A DNA stretch of 64,000 nt from an uncultured Ruegeria sp. (GCF_947504215.1 NZ_CANNGO010000001.1:620001-684000), one strand, 5' to 3'. Numbered from the stretch's first letter, positions 37,076-47,219 are shown. Program-made: numbers and translations. Notes: generated by a model not told the origin, from the letters alone.

Positions 37076-37097
37076 TTATTGACTCGTCAATCAATAA
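37076..37097. promoter_or_regulatory. BetI operator candidate
   Basis: TTATTG (37076-37081) and CAATAA (37092-37097) are perfect inverted halves 10 bp apart; within them ATTGA-CTCG-TCAAT forms a nested palindrome. This resembles the E. coli bet operator. It lies 47 bp upstream of betI and just past the end of the EamA gene. Confidence 0.65.
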
Positions 37098-37116
37098 CGG
37101 ACAGGCCTATGCCACA

Positions 37117-38025
37117 CTATAGCTTTGGCGCAATACTTGGGGGCGTCAAGTCTCGACGGTTGAGCACCGCCTCGCGCCAGGAAATAAAACTGACTGCAGC
37201 AAGGATCAGTGTTCCGCCGGAAATCACCCAGACATCGATGCTTTCGTGAAACACCGCAGCACCAAGCACCGTTGCCCAGATAAGCTGTAGAAACGTAACG
37301 GGTTGCGTGACGGCCACCGGGGCCGCTTGTAAGGCAAGCGTCATGAAGTAGTGACCGGCTGTTGCAAAGCTCGCGACCAAGAACAGCACGCCCAGATCGC
37401 GCAGGCTGGGCGTGCTCCAAACGGCGATGGCAAAGGGAATCAGCGCGATAGTCACCCAGATCGACAGATGTGCCACAACGACTGAAGGTGGGATGTCACG
37501 CACCAGTAGCTTGGCCAACAGATATGATCCGCCCAAGGTCAGTGCTGTTCCTAGCATGGCAAGGTGGCCTGCGGAAACCTCTCGGAATCCCGGGCGCAGG
37601 ATGATCAGAACCCCAACCAACGCGACCACAATCGCGGCAATGCGGCGAATGGCAAGTTTCTCGCCTAAAAACAGCGCCGCGCCGAGGGTGACATAGACGG
37701 GAGTCATGTAGTTCATCGCCGTAACCTCGGCCAATGGGATTTGGGTCATGGAGAAGAACCACAACATGACGGCCGCTGCATGGATAACACCGCGCAGCCC
37801 AAACAAGGTCAGATGTCGGGTCGTCAGGTGCGTTTTCAGGATCAGGCGCAGCGCGGGCAACACGAAAATCAACCCCAGGACATAGCGCAGAAAAGCCGCC
37901 TGAATGGGGTCCATCGTCGTGCCCAAGGATTTCACAAGCGCCGTCATGACAACAAATGAAATGCCGGCGGCGAACATCCAGAACATGCCCGCGATCGGAC
38001 GAGATGAGGCGACAGCTGTTGTCAT
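37117..38025 (-). CDS. EamA/DMT family transporter
   Basis: The 302-residue protein has ten hydrophobic segments in two EamA repeats (GMFWMFAAGISFVVMTALV; then TALTLGGSYLLAKLLVRD). It resembles S-adenosylmethionine or riboflavin-type transporters only generally, so substrate is unknown. ATG 38025 is preferred over the earlier frame start, which would overlap argO. It lies 40 bp downstream of argO on the same strand. Confidence 0.84.
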   Translation of the reverse strand: MTTAVASSRPIAGMFWMFAAGISFVVMTALVKSLGTTMDPIQAAFLRYVLGLIFVLPALRLILKTHLTTRHLTLFGLRGVIHAAAVMLWFFSMTQIPLAEVTAMNYMTPVYVTLGAALFLGEKLAIRRIAAIVVALVGVLIILRPGFREVSAGHLAMLGTALTLGGSYLLAKLLVRDIPPSVVVAHLSIWVTIALIPFAIAVWSTPSLRDLGVLFLVASFATAGHYFMTLALQAAPVAVTQPVTFLQLIWATVLGAAVFHESIDVWVISGGTLILAAVSFISWREAVLNRRDLTPPSIAPKL

Positions 38026-38065
38026 GGCCCTGGTTGAACACGGAAAGCTGGCCGGGGACAACCCT

Positions 38066-38665
38066 TCACATGATAACAAGTTTCAAAGCGATACCCAGCA
38101 TGACAACACCGATCACGACATCCAGAACCTGCCAGGCGCGAGGGCGCGCGAAAACGGGCGACAAAACACCGGCCCCGTAGCCCAAAGAAAAGAAGAAAAC
38201 AAAACTGGACGACATCGCACCGATGGCAAACCCAAGCCGGTCGTCATACTGCGCCGAAATCGACCCAATCAGAACAACTGTATCCAAATACACATGTGGA
38301 TTCAGCCATGTGAACGCCAGGACTGTCAGCAACACCGTGCGTAGGCTGGTGCGATGGCCTTCGCCGACCTCCAATGCCGACCCGCCCTGCCACGCAGACC
38401 AAAAACTGCGCAATCCGTACCATAGCAAAAACGTTGCCCCACCATAGCGCATCACGGTTTCGAACCACGGCACGGCCCGCGCCAAAGTGCCAAACCCAGC
38501 CACGCCGGCACCGATCAGGATGGCATCAGACACGGCACAGGTCAGACACAGAACAAACACATGCTCGCGTCTAAGCCCCTGTCGCAGGACAAATGCATTT
38601 TGTGCACCAATTGCCAGGATCAGGCTAAAGCCAAGGGCAAAACCACCAATCAGAGATGGGGACAT
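38066..38665 (-). CDS. argO: LysE/ArgO family amino acid exporter
   Basis: The 199-residue protein has six TM segments and the LysE family N-terminus GGFALGFSLILAIGAQNAFVLRQGLRREH, with FTWLNPHVYLDTVVLIGS in the middle. AGGAGG stands 5 nt before ATG 38665. It faces an argP-type LysR gene across 86 bp, the standard arrangement for regulated export of arginine or lysine. Confidence 0.9.
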   Translation of the reverse strand: MSPSLIGGFALGFSLILAIGAQNAFVLRQGLRREHVFVLCLTCAVSDAILIGAGVAGFGTLARAVPWFETVMRYGGATFLLWYGLRSFWSAWQGGSALEVGEGHRTSLRTVLLTVLAFTWLNPHVYLDTVVLIGSISAQYDDRLGFAIGAMSSSFVFFFSLGYGAGVLSPVFARPRAWQVLDVVIGVVMLGIALKLVIM

Positions 38666-38751
38666 AAAACCTCCTGTGTTCAAGGTGTTTGACTAAAGCC
38701 CGGCCAACGATCTATCAAATTAAAGATGCTTACCCGAGTTAAGTTGTACTA

Positions 38752-39657
38752 ATGTTGCTCGATCCTCATCATCTTTCCGCGCTGTCCGCCATTTTGCGCT
38801 ATGGCAGTTTTGACGCAGCAGCGTCTCAACTGGCTGTAACCCCGTCGGCGGTATCCCAGCGGATCAAAGCGCTGGAAGATCGCGTGGGCGCATCGCTGAT
38901 CAATCGGGGATCCCCCTGCATCGGAACCCCGGCGGGGTTGCGCATTGCCCAATACGCAGAAGATATTGGCCTGCTTGAGGCGCAATTGTCGCGTGAGCTG
39001 GCCCTGGAACAGGGCGCGGGACCCGGTCAGGTACGGATTGCAGTGCCAGCTGATAGCCTTGCGACCTGGTTCGTTGATGCGATGGCCCAGACCCAGGACA
39101 TGATGTTTGATCTGATTGTCGATGATCAGGACTACTCGGCAGATTGGTTGCGGCGAGGTGAAGTGAGCGCGGCAGTCACTGTCGGCGGTCAGCCTGTCTC
39201 CGGTTGTGATGCCGTGGCGCTTGGAGCCATGCGATACCTGCCCACGGCTAGTCCCGATTTTATCAGCACGTGGTTCAAAAACGGCGTCACTGCCAAAACG
39301 CTGGATCTGGCGCCGAGCCTGACATTCAACCGGAAAGACGGCCTTCAAAATGCTTGGATGGAGGCTCAGACAGGCAGCCGCCTCTCGCCTCCGACACATT
39401 TCATGCCTTCTTCACACGCTTTTGTCGAAGCCGCAATTGCCGGGCTGGGATGGGGGATGAACCCTCAAGAGCTGGTGCGCGCGCCGATCAAAGACGGGCA
39501 ACTACGCTCGATCATCCCGGATGCACATTTGGACGTTACGTTGACCTGGCAGGTTGGCCGCATTCTTGCCCCTGCCCTCATGCCACTCACCAGTGCGGTT
39601 CAGAAGGCCGCCGCGAAGGTATTGCTCTCTCCGGTCAAAGCCGAGCGGCACCGTTAG
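38752..39657 (+). CDS. argP: LysR family regulator ArgP
   Basis: The 301-residue protein has a LysR HTH (HLSALSAILRYGSFDAAASQLAVTPSAVSQRIKALEDRVG) and a substrate domain of the ArgP/IciA type (GQVRIAVPADSLATWFVDAM). It should activate argO in response to arginine or repress with lysine. A candidate LysR box ATCT-N10-AGAT lies at 38710-38727. Its TAG overlaps the TAA of the convergent MFS gene (TTAG at 39654-39657). Confidence 0.9.
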   Translation: MLLDPHHLSALSAILRYGSFDAAASQLAVTPSAVSQRIKALEDRVGASLINRGSPCIGTPAGLRIAQYAEDIGLLEAQLSRELALEQGAGPGQVRIAVPADSLATWFVDAMAQTQDMMFDLIVDDQDYSADWLRRGEVSAAVTVGGQPVSGCDAVALGAMRYLPTASPDFISTWFKNGVTAKTLDLAPSLTFNRKDGLQNAWMEAQTGSRLSPPTHFMPSSHAFVEAAIAGLGWGMNPQELVRAPIKDGQLRSIIPDAHLDVTLTWQVGRILAPALMPLTSAVQKAAAKVLLSPVKAERHR

Positions 39658-40928
39658 GAATGCGCCGGTTCCTTGGCTGGGGGAACAACAATGCGATAAC
39701 ACGCAACGCTAGCCACCAAACTGGCCAAGATGATAATGTCGATCGCCAGCGCAACTTCGTGTAAATGCGCTATCCCCGCCAATGTGGCCGAGATAACTAC
39801 AGCAGTCACACGGGCGATGCTTTTAACTGCAGCTGCCCCCTGAACACGTTGAGCTTTGGGTGCGACATCCAGAAAATACAACTTGCGGGCACTGCTAACG
39901 CCTGTCGAGGCGACGGTGACAACAAACAAGGCGGCCGCATGCAAGTGTACATCATGGTCGATATGCAAATAGTGGAAAGCCAGTAGCACCACACCCGTGA
40001 TTGCCACCATTAGCGTTCCGGTCACCATGACCGCACGGTGAGACTTCATGTTCACAAGTTGCCACAATGGTGCGGCAACAAGATATCCGGACGCCGAGGA
40101 TACGATGAGCGCCGTCAGGCCCCGGGTTGACGCATGATGGGCTTCGGCAGCGATCAGAGCAAAGAAGGGCACCGACAGAGAAACAAAGACCAGAGGTATA
40201 CGCATAACCATATACCGCCTGAACCATGCGTGGTCGAACATGTCCAGGATGCCTTTGATGTTTGCAGCAAGGGAAAGTTTCGGTGACGGTTTTGAGGCCT
40301 GAACTTGCTGATCACGCTGCCCAATTTCAAACATCGCCAGAATTGACAATCCGGATAACAGAAAAAATCCGAATGAGACAGCGATCATGGTGGAGTGCCG
40401 GGAAAATGGCGGGTTTCCCTTGGTTATCTCGTGGACCAACAAGGCAAGCCCGATGGCCCCCAGACCGCCAACCCCCAGTTGAACGTAGCGCATGATCATC
40501 CGGGATTTCGACTGCACGTGATCGCCAAGCAGATCTGCATACATCAGGCCCTGAATCTCGTCAAACAGACCAATCAGAAAAAACACCGATACAAACGCCA
40601 CCGCGATCAAAGGCACGACGCCGGTGGCCGCAACGGCGATTGCCAGAATCAGGCACACGCCAACTGCGAATTCGGTCAGTGCAATTCCACGCTTCTTTTG
40701 CTGTTTTGCAGCCAGCATCTGAGCCAGAAAGATGTCGGCAATCATACTCCCAACCATCCGCACAGACACCAAAGCCCCGGCGATGAACATTGGCAGTTCA
40801 AACGACACAGCAAGAAACGGCAGCACGACCGAAGGGCTGCCCAAGGTCCATGCGACCTGGGAGAGAATACTTTGACCGGTTAGAACCGGAACATTCCGCT
40901 TTGCAAGGTTCGAGGGGACTTCTACCAT
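39654..40928 (-). CDS. Major facilitator superfamily transporter
   Basis: The 424-residue protein has about 12 TM helices, including WTLGSPSVVLPFLAVSFELP and RMVGSMIADIFLAQMLAAKQQKKRG. It lacks a signature that would fix the substrate. A GTG start at 40952 is possible, but ATG 40928 gives the usual short cytoplasmic N-terminus; neither has a strong ribosome binding site. It stands alone, convergent with argP. Confidence 0.8.
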   Translation of the reverse strand: MVEVPSNLAKRNVPVLTGQSILSQVAWTLGSPSVVLPFLAVSFELPMFIAGALVSVRMVGSMIADIFLAQMLAAKQQKKRGIALTEFAVGVCLILAIAVAATGVVPLIAVAFVSVFFLIGLFDEIQGLMYADLLGDHVQSKSRMIMRYVQLGVGGLGAIGLALLVHEITKGNPPFSRHSTMIAVSFGFFLLSGLSILAMFEIGQRDQQVQASKPSPKLSLAANIKGILDMFDHAWFRRYMVMRIPLVFVSLSVPFFALIAAEAHHASTRGLTALIVSSASGYLVAAPLWQLVNMKSHRAVMVTGTLMVAITGVVLLAFHYLHIDHDVHLHAAALFVVTVASTGVSSARKLYFLDVAPKAQRVQGAAAVKSIARVTAVVISATLAGIAHLHEVALAIDIIILASLVASVACYRIVVPPAKEPAHS

Positions 40929-41103
40929 CGGTATGAACTCAAGATCCGGCACAACAGAGCCTATGTCTGCGTGCCCTTCTCCTCCGTTAGGTGCTGCACG
41001 TCAGCCTAAAGGGTTCTGCGGCCCCGGCCAATCATCCAACAAAAACATTTGCAAAAAGCCAACCTTTCAAGCCGGGTTTCGTATCATACCAAAACTGACC
41101 CAA

Positions 41104-41844
41104 TCAGAGCTGGGCCATGACTTCATCCGTGGCCTCAAAGTTGGTGGTGACGCGCTGAACGTCGTCATCATCCTCCAAAGCATCAACCAGCTTCATCAGG
41201 CGCTGCATGTCTTCCAAGCCCAGTTCGGTCGTCGTCGTGGGTTTCCAGACCAGTTTGGTAGATTCCGTTTCGCCCAGCGCTGTCTCAAGCGCGCTCGATA
41301 CATCGTTCAGGTCGGTGTCTGCACACCAGATGATGTGACCATCGTCCGAGCTTTCGACATCTTCGGCACCCGATTCTATTGCGGCCTCGAAAATCGTGTC
41401 GGCATCGCCCGCTGACAACGGATAGACAACCTCGCCCTTGCGTTCGAACATGAACCCGACAGATCCGGTTTCGCCCAGATTGCCACCATTTTTCGAGAAG
41501 GTTGACCGGACCGTTGACGCGGTTCGGTTGCGATTGTCCGTCATCGTTTCGACAATCACCGCCACACCGTTGGGGCCATACCCCTCGTACCGGATTTCTT
41601 CGTATTCGTCGCCTTCGCCTGCAACCGATTTCTTGATTGCGCGGTCGATCACGTCCTTGGGTACAGAATTCGACTTGGCTTCTTTTACCGCCAGACGCAG
41701 GCGCGGGTTCTTCTCAGGATCGGGATCCCCCATCTTGGCAGCGACGGTGATCTCTTTCGACAGTTTGGAAAACAGCTTGGACCGCGCGGCGTCCTGGCGC
41801 CCCTTGCGGTGCTGAATGTTGGCCCATTTGGAATGACCGGCCAT
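41104..41844 (-). CDS. YebC/PmpR family DNA-binding regulator
   Basis: The 246-residue protein starts [36 protein letters not shown] and contains [32 protein letters not shown] and [18 protein letters not shown], the full YebC/TACO1 family. Members act as transcription factors or help translation of polyproline stretches. CAGGAGTAAGCC precedes the ATG. No operon partner. The 241 bp upstream (41845-42085) contain only weak antisense frames. Confidence 0.94.
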   Translation of the reverse strand: MAGHSKWANIQHRKGRQDAARSKLFSKLSKEITVAAKMGDPDPEKNPRLRLAVKEAKSNSVPKDVIDRAIKKSVAGEGDEYEEIRYEGYGPNGVAVIVETMTDNRNRTASTVRSTFSKNGGNLGETGSVGFMFERKGEVVYPLSAGDADTIFEAAIESGAEDVESSDDGHIIWCADTDLNDVSSALETALGETESTKLVWKPTTTTELGLEDMQRLMKLVDALEDDDDVQRVTTNFEATDEVMAQL

Positions 41845-42085
41845 GGCTTACTCCTGTCGCGTTCTGTAATCCCGGGTCTATTACGCAAGGATGGGTTCGG
41901 TTTCAATAGGATCAGCGGCCATTGCCAGCTTGCACAACGTCCTCATTTGAGGGTTCACCGGTGTTTCGATCATCCACAGGGCCGGAATTGACATCGTTTT
42001 CAACGCGACATCGAACAGAGGTCTCGTCGCAGCTGCAGGAAAATTCCCCTTCGCTTTGGCCAGGTTGTGCGGATAAGGTCCGCTC

Positions 42086-43858
42086 ATGACGACGGATCAG
42101 ATCATCCTTTTCGCACTTTTCTTCACCGTCTTTGGCATGCTGCTTTGGGGCCGGTTTCGATATGACCTTGTTGCATTCGCGGCGTTGATGGTCGGCGTAG
42201 TTCTGGGCGTTGTGCCCGTCGATAATGCATTTGCAGGGTTCGGGCACCCTGCCACCATCATCGTTGCACTGGTCCTTGTGGTTTCAGCCGGGCTGGTCAG
42301 ATCCGGTGCAGTGTTCCTGATCACCCGCACGCTGGTCGATGCCTCTCGCGGGCTTGGAGCACACATAGCCCTTATGGGCGGGATCGGTGCTGTGCTGTCG
42401 GCATTCATGAACAACGTTGCTGCCCTGGCGCTGTTGATGCCCGTCGACATCCAAACCGCGCGTAAAGCGGGACGTTCGGTGGGCCTAACGCTGATGCCTT
42501 TAAGCTTTGCGACCATTCTGGGTGGCATGGCGACCCTGATCGGAACCCCACCCAATATCATCATCGCGTCGATCCGGGCAGAGACATTGGGTGAGCCGTT
42601 TCGCATGTTCGATTTCGCCCCGGTCGGTGGCTTAGCTGCGATTGCCGGGCTGGCTTTTGTCTCTCTGATCGGATGGCGGCTGATCCCAAACCGTGGTCCA
42701 CAAACGGAAACCTCCGAGGTTCTGGCCGAATACATCGCGGAATTGACGCTGCCGCAGGAGTCCCCGCATATCGGCAAACGTGTCAGTGAACTTTATGAGG
42801 CGGCCGAAAAGTCTGACGTGGCCATCATCGGGTTGATCCGGGACGGCAAACGTCGTTATGGCCGGTCGGCCCACGCAACGCTGAAAGAAGGCGACGCGCT
42901 GGTTCTTGAGGCTCGCCCGGAAGCGCTGGATGAGTTTAGGGCGGCGCTGAATCTGGATTTTTCAGATACGCGCAGACAGGAATTGTTAACCGCCGATGGA
43001 GATGGGCTTGAGGTGATCGAGGTGGTAGTGCCCGAAAACGCACGCATCACAGGGCGCACAGCTCAGGGGCTGGGCCTTGCCTGGCGTCAAAGCACAGTGC
43101 TTATGGGCATGTCACGACAGGGGCAGCGGATCACCGAACAAGTCCGCAAGACCGAGGTTGAAGCTGGCGACATCCTGTTATTGCTCTGCCCCCGCGACCG
43201 TAGTGCAGACGTTACCGAATGGCTTGGCTGTTTGCCACTGGCACAGCGCGGCTTGAACGTCACCGCCAACAATAAGGCTTGGCTGGCCATTGGGCTTTTC
43301 GCGGCTGCTGTGCTGGCGGCAAGCATCGGGCTGATCTACCTGCCCGTGGCGCTGGGGCTGGTTGTGATTGGCTACGTGCTGACCAAAATCATGCCGATCT
43401 CCGACCTGTATAATCACATCGAGTGGCCGGTTGTGGTTTTGCTGGGATCGATGATCCCATTGGGCAGCGCGCTGGAGACATCCGGCGGGACCGAGCTTAT
43501 TGCGAACGCTCTGATCCAGTTGACCGATGGGCTGCCGGCTTGGGCCATTCTGACCGCGCTGATGGTTGTCACCATGACGTTGTCCGACGTTCTGAACAAT
43601 ACGGCTACGGCAATCGTGGCCGCACCAGTGGGGATCCAAATGGCAAGGGCTTTGGATGTGTCGCCTGACCCGTTCCTGATGACGGTCGCAGTGGCGGCCT
43701 CGGCAGCCTTCCTCACACCAATCGGGCATAAGAATAACACGCTTGTGCTGGGCCCGGGTGGGTATCGGTTCGGTGATTATTGGCGCATGGGGCTGCCGCT
43801 GGAAGTTCTGATCATCTGTGTGTCGGTCCCTGCCATCCTTGTGTTCTGGCCGCTCTGA
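42086..43858 (+). CDS. SLC13 family permease with RCK-C (TrkA_C) domains
   Basis: The 590-residue protein has an ArsB/DASS-like membrane domain split by two central TrkA_C repeats (IGKRVSELYEAAEKSDVAIIGLIRDG and ITGRTAQGLGLAWRQSTVLMGMSR). FMNNVAALALLMPVDI and SDVLNNTATAIVAAPVGIQMA are the paired re-entrant motifs of the superfamily. It probably carries an anion such as sulfate or a dicarboxylate. A paralogue is encoded at 48049-49827. It heads a same-strand run of four genes. Confidence 0.88.
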   Translation: MTTDQIILFALFFTVFGMLLWGRFRYDLVAFAALMVGVVLGVVPVDNAFAGFGHPATIIVALVLVVSAGLVRSGAVFLITRTLVDASRGLGAHIALMGGIGAVLSAFMNNVAALALLMPVDIQTARKAGRSVGLTLMPLSFATILGGMATLIGTPPNIIIASIRAETLGEPFRMFDFAPVGGLAAIAGLAFVSLIGWRLIPNRGPQTETSEVLAEYIAELTLPQESPHIGKRVSELYEAAEKSDVAIIGLIRDGKRRYGRSAHATLKEGDALVLEARPEALDEFRAALNLDFSDTRRQELLTADGDGLEVIEVVVPENARITGRTAQGLGLAWRQSTVLMGMSRQGQRITEQVRKTEVEAGDILLLLCPRDRSADVTEWLGCLPLAQRGLNVTANNKAWLAIGLFAAAVLAASIGLIYLPVALGLVVIGYVLTKIMPISDLYNHIEWPVVVLLGSMIPLGSALETSGGTELIANALIQLTDGLPAWAILTALMVVTMTLSDVLNNTATAIVAAPVGIQMARALDVSPDPFLMTVAVAASAAFLTPIGHKNNTLVLGPGGYRFGDYWRMGLPLEVLIICVSVPAILVFWPL

Positions 43859-43874
43859 AGGATAAAGGCAGCGG

Positions 43875-44609
43875 ATGAAACGTTTTTTGATCTTGCAGCT
43901 GCGCCCGGAAACAGATGCCTCGGATGCCGAGTATGCCTCGATCCTGGACAAAACCGGTTTGGTGCCAGACCAGACCCATCGCATCCGGTTGGATTGCGAG
44001 GATTTGCCCGAAGGACTGGATGTCACCGACTATGCAGGCGTCATAGTTGGTGGCGGCCCCGGGTGCGTCAGCGATGACCCGGCGACGAAAACCCAATTGG
44101 ATGCAAAGATCGAAAACACCATCATGGGCCTGATGCCCCAGATCACGCAGCGGGATCATCCTTTCATGGGCTGCTGTTATGGCCTGGGCATATTGGCGGC
44201 ACATTTGGGTGGAGAGGTCAGCAAGGAACAATTCGGTGAACCTGTCGGCCCGTCGACCTGTCGCCTGACCGGCGACGGCGAGGATGATCCATTGACCGCG
44301 GGGCTGGCACCAGAATTCGACGCCTTTGTAGGTCATAAAGAGGCTGTTCAGGCTCTGCCCGATGGGTGCGTGCATCTGTTGGCTTCGGACCCCTGCCCCA
44401 TTCAAATGATCCGCTGGGGACAGAATGTCTATGCCACCCAATTCCACCCCGAGGCAGACGCTGAAGACTTTGAACAGCGCATCAACATCTATAAGCACCA
44501 CGGCTATTTCCCACCCGAGGACGCCCAGCGACTGATCGACACCTGTAAGGCGGCGGATGTCACCCAGCCCGGCGAAATCCTGCGTCGGTTTGCCGAACGG
44601 TACACCTGA
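43875..44609 (+). CDS. Class I glutamine amidotransferase-like protein
   Basis: The 244-residue protein has the nucleophile elbow GCCYGLG (second Cys in C-Y-G is the likely nucleophile), a His-Glu pair in ATQFHPEADAEDF, and an N-terminal VIVGGGPGCVSDD. The stand-alone GMP-synthase-like amidotransferase family often deglutamylates gamma-glutamyl compounds. It starts 16 bp after the permease gene. A 8-bp inverted repeat GACCCAAC/GTTGGGTC (44608-44636) overlaps its stop but lacks a T run. Confidence 0.85.
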   Translation: MKRFLILQLRPETDASDAEYASILDKTGLVPDQTHRIRLDCEDLPEGLDVTDYAGVIVGGGPGCVSDDPATKTQLDAKIENTIMGLMPQITQRDHPFMGCCYGLGILAAHLGGEVSKEQFGEPVGPSTCRLTGDGEDDPLTAGLAPEFDAFVGHKEAVQALPDGCVHLLASDPCPIQMIRWGQNVYATQFHPEADAEDFEQRINIYKHHGYFPPEDAQRLIDTCKAADVTQPGEILRRFAERYT

Positions 44610-44682
44610 CCCAACGGAGCGGTTGCCGGTTGGGTCCCTGCTCGACTAGGTTGATCTGACACGACTTTGGGAGGGGTTGTTC

Positions 44683-45540
44683 TTGGATCTACTTATTAGC
44701 GTCGGCCTGCCGATTTCTCTGGCCATCATCATGTTGTCCCTGGGCATTGGACTAGAGATTGCGGATTTTCGGCGGGTCATCAGCCGTCGTTACCCCTTCG
44801 CCATCGGTGCACTGTGTCAGGTCGTATTGCTACCCGTCGCTGCATTTGCGACCGTCAAACTGTTTGGCCTTCCACCAGAAATCGCAGTGGGGTTCATGCT
44901 GCTAAGCTTTTGCCCCGGCGGGGTGACCAGCAATATCCTGTCCAAACTTGCCAAGGCGGATGTTGCTTTGTCGGTCAGCCTGACAGCGGTGATTAGTCTG
45001 CTTTCGATCCTGACTGTTCCAATCCTTGCCGCGTGGTCGATCAATCACTTCATGGGGGAAGATGCGCCAGAGGTTTCGATCAGCGGGCTGGCAATTGCGA
45101 TGTTCCTGATCACCACCCTGCCTGTGGCAATTGGCGTGAGCGTTCGTCGTTTCGCCGCCACCTTTGCCCAAAAGATCGATGCCCCACTTTCAAGACTGGC
45201 CACCGCGCTGTTCGTTCTGATTGTCTTGGCCGCGCTGGCTGGGAACTGGCAGCTGTTTGTTGATAATCTTGGCGTCATGGGCGCCGGATTGATCTCCCTG
45301 AACGTTGCCTTGTTGCTGATCGGATTGGGACTGGCGCGCGCGGCAAGTTTGTCTTGGAATGAAAGCAAGACGATCTCAATCGAAACGGGCATTCAGAACT
45401 CGACTTTGGGCATTACGCTGGCCGCACTGATCACCGGAACGGAAAGCGGGTTCAGCCCCCTGGCCCTGCCCTCGGCCGTTTACGGGATAACAATGTACGC
45501 CGTGGCGATTCCGTTCCTGGCCTGGTTCCGCAATCGCTGA
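44683..45540 (+). CDS. Bile acid:sodium symporter (BASS) family transporter, TTG start
   Basis: The 285-residue protein has about ten TM segments with the family motifs GFMLLSFCPGGVTSNILSKLAKADVALSVSLT and ETGIQNSTLGITLAAL. GGGAGGGG ends 6 nt before TTG 44683, which is therefore the start; a second TTG six bases earlier abuts that site. There is no ATG nearby. BASS proteins import organic anions with Na+. It is followed 11 bp later by a flavoprotein gene, so both may treat the same compound. Confidence 0.87.
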   Translation: MDLLISVGLPISLAIIMLSLGIGLEIADFRRVISRRYPFAIGALCQVVLLPVAAFATVKLFGLPPEIAVGFMLLSFCPGGVTSNILSKLAKADVALSVSLTAVISLLSILTVPILAAWSINHFMGEDAPEVSISGLAIAMFLITTLPVAIGVSVRRFAATFAQKIDAPLSRLATALFVLIVLAALAGNWQLFVDNLGVMGAGLISLNVALLLIGLGLARAASLSWNESKTISIETGIQNSTLGITLAALITGTESGFSPLALPSAVYGITMYAVAIPFLAWFRNR

Positions 45541-45551
45541 AAGGACATTTG

Positions 45552-47213
45552 ATGAGCAATAACAGTGCAGATGCAATTGTCGTCGGTGGCGGCCTGGCCG
45601 GTTTGGCAGCCGCAGCAGAATTGGGGGGCCGGGGCAAAAAGGTAATCATCGTCGATCAGGAGCCCGAGCATTTTCTGGGCGGTCAGGCGTTCTGGAGCCT
45701 GGGCGGGTTGTTCATGGTCGACACACCAGAACAACGCAGAATGGGCATCAAAGACAGTCACGATCTTGCTCTTCGTGATTGGATGGGCAGTGCGCAATTT
45801 GATCGGGAGGATGACAAGTGGCCCCAGAAATGGGCTGAAGCATATGTTGAATTCGCAGCTGGTGAGATGCGCCCGTGGCTGCATGAGATGGGCGTGCGCT
45901 GGTTTCCGGTTGTTGGTTGGGCTGAGCGCGGCGGATCTTATGCCAACGGGCATGGAAACTCGGTGCCGCGTTTTCACATCACGTGGGGCACTGGACCGGG
46001 AATTCTCGAGCATTTCATTCGCCGGGTGCAGGAACATGTCAGCGCGGGTTTGATCCAGCTGAAGTTCCGCCATCAGGTCAGCCATCTCATCGTACAGAAT
46101 GGCACTGCCAAGGGGGTTTCGGGTGAGGTTCTGGCCGATGACGCCGCCCAGCGCGGTGAAAAGACCAACCGCGACGAGGTCGGAGAGTTCGAAGTCTACG
46201 CCCCGTCGATCATCGTCACGTCAGGTGGGATTGGCGGCAATTTTGAAATGGTACGCAAAAACTGGCCGCGCGACCGGCTGGGCGCGCCACCCAAGGACAT
46301 GGTGGCGGGCGTTCCCTTCCACGTAGATGGCCGAATGATCCCGATCAGTGAAAAGGCGGGCGGCCATGTGATCAATGGCGACCGGATGTGGCATTATACC
46401 GAGGGCGTCAAAAACTGGGATCCGATCTGGCCCGACCATGGCATTCGTATCCTGCCCGGGCCAAGCTCGATGTGGTTTGACGCAACAGGCAAGCGACTGG
46501 GGCCGCCCTGCCTGCCGGGGTTTGACACACTCGGGACCCTGCGGGAGATTCTCAAAACGGGCTATGAATACAGCTGGTTTGTCCTGACCCAGAAAGTGAT
46601 CAAGAAAGAATTCGCTTTGTCGGGGTCGGAACAAAATCCGGACTTTACGTCGGGCAGTTGGAAAGAGGTCATCCGCCAACGCATACTCTCAGGCTCCAAA
46701 GCGACGGCCCCGGTCGAGGCTTTCAAGGAGAAGGGTGAAGATTTCGTAGTGGCGAACACACTGACTGAACTTGTCGGTGGTATGAATCAACTTGGCGGTG
46801 GCCTGATCGACGAAAGCCATTTGCGCGCCCAGATCGAGGCCAGGGATTCTCAGGTCGACAATCCGTTTTCCAAAGATGCGCAGATGATGGCGATCCTTGC
46901 CGCGCGAAACTATCGTGGCGACAAGCTGATCCGCACCGCCAAACCCCACAAATTCCTGGATCCGTCCAACGGCCCGCTGATCGCAGTGAAACTGCATGTT
47001 TTGACGCGCAAGACGCTTGGCGGTCTGCAAACCAACCTCGACAGTCAGATGATCGGCGCCGACGGGAAGGTCGTACCAGGCCTGTTCGCAGCGGGCGAAG
47101 TCGCGGGCTTCGGCGGCGGTGGCTATCACGGCTACAACGCGCTGGAGGGGACATTCCTGGGCGGTTGCATTTTCTCGGGACGCAATGCGGGACGATCACG
47201 GGCTGTTGCCTGA
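45552..47213 (+). CDS. FAD-binding dehydrogenase (fumarate reductase/3-ketosteroid dehydrogenase-like)
   Basis: The 553-residue flavoprotein has DAIVVGGGLAGLAAAAELGGRG (FAD motif), GGQAFWSLGGLFMVDT, a central catalytic region with HITWGTGPGILEHF and the C-terminal LFAAGEVAGFGGGGYHGYNALEGTFLGGC. This is the FAD-binding dehydrogenase group related to KstD and fumarate reductase flavoprotein. AAGGAC precedes ATG 45552. The substrate is unknown; proximity to a BASS importer suggests an organic anion. Confidence 0.87.
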   Translation: MSNNSADAIVVGGGLAGLAAAAELGGRGKKVIIVDQEPEHFLGGQAFWSLGGLFMVDTPEQRRMGIKDSHDLALRDWMGSAQFDREDDKWPQKWAEAYVEFAAGEMRPWLHEMGVRWFPVVGWAERGGSYANGHGNSVPRFHITWGTGPGILEHFIRRVQEHVSAGLIQLKFRHQVSHLIVQNGTAKGVSGEVLADDAAQRGEKTNRDEVGEFEVYAPSIIVTSGGIGGNFEMVRKNWPRDRLGAPPKDMVAGVPFHVDGRMIPISEKAGGHVINGDRMWHYTEGVKNWDPIWPDHGIRILPGPSSMWFDATGKRLGPPCLPGFDTLGTLREILKTGYEYSWFVLTQKVIKKEFALSGSEQNPDFTSGSWKEVIRQRILSGSKATAPVEAFKEKGEDFVVANTLTELVGGMNQLGGGLIDESHLRAQIEARDSQVDNPFSKDAQMMAILAARNYRGDKLIRTAKPHKFLDPSNGPLIAVKLHVLTRKTLGGLQTNLDSQMIGADGKVVPGLFAAGEVAGFGGGGYHGYNALEGTFLGGCIFSGRNAGRSRAVA

Positions 47214-47219
47214 CATGTG

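Noticed and set aside
41048..41055. A third TTTGCAAA downstream of yebC
   Set aside because: One such 8-mer is expected by chance in 64 kb; it lacks a second half-site and the extended TTTGCAAAGTT.
41881..42247. Minus-strand ORFs of 68 and 111 codons upstream of the SLC13 gene
   Set aside because: They read mostly antisense to the SLC13 gene or rest on no ribosome binding site; no family recognised.
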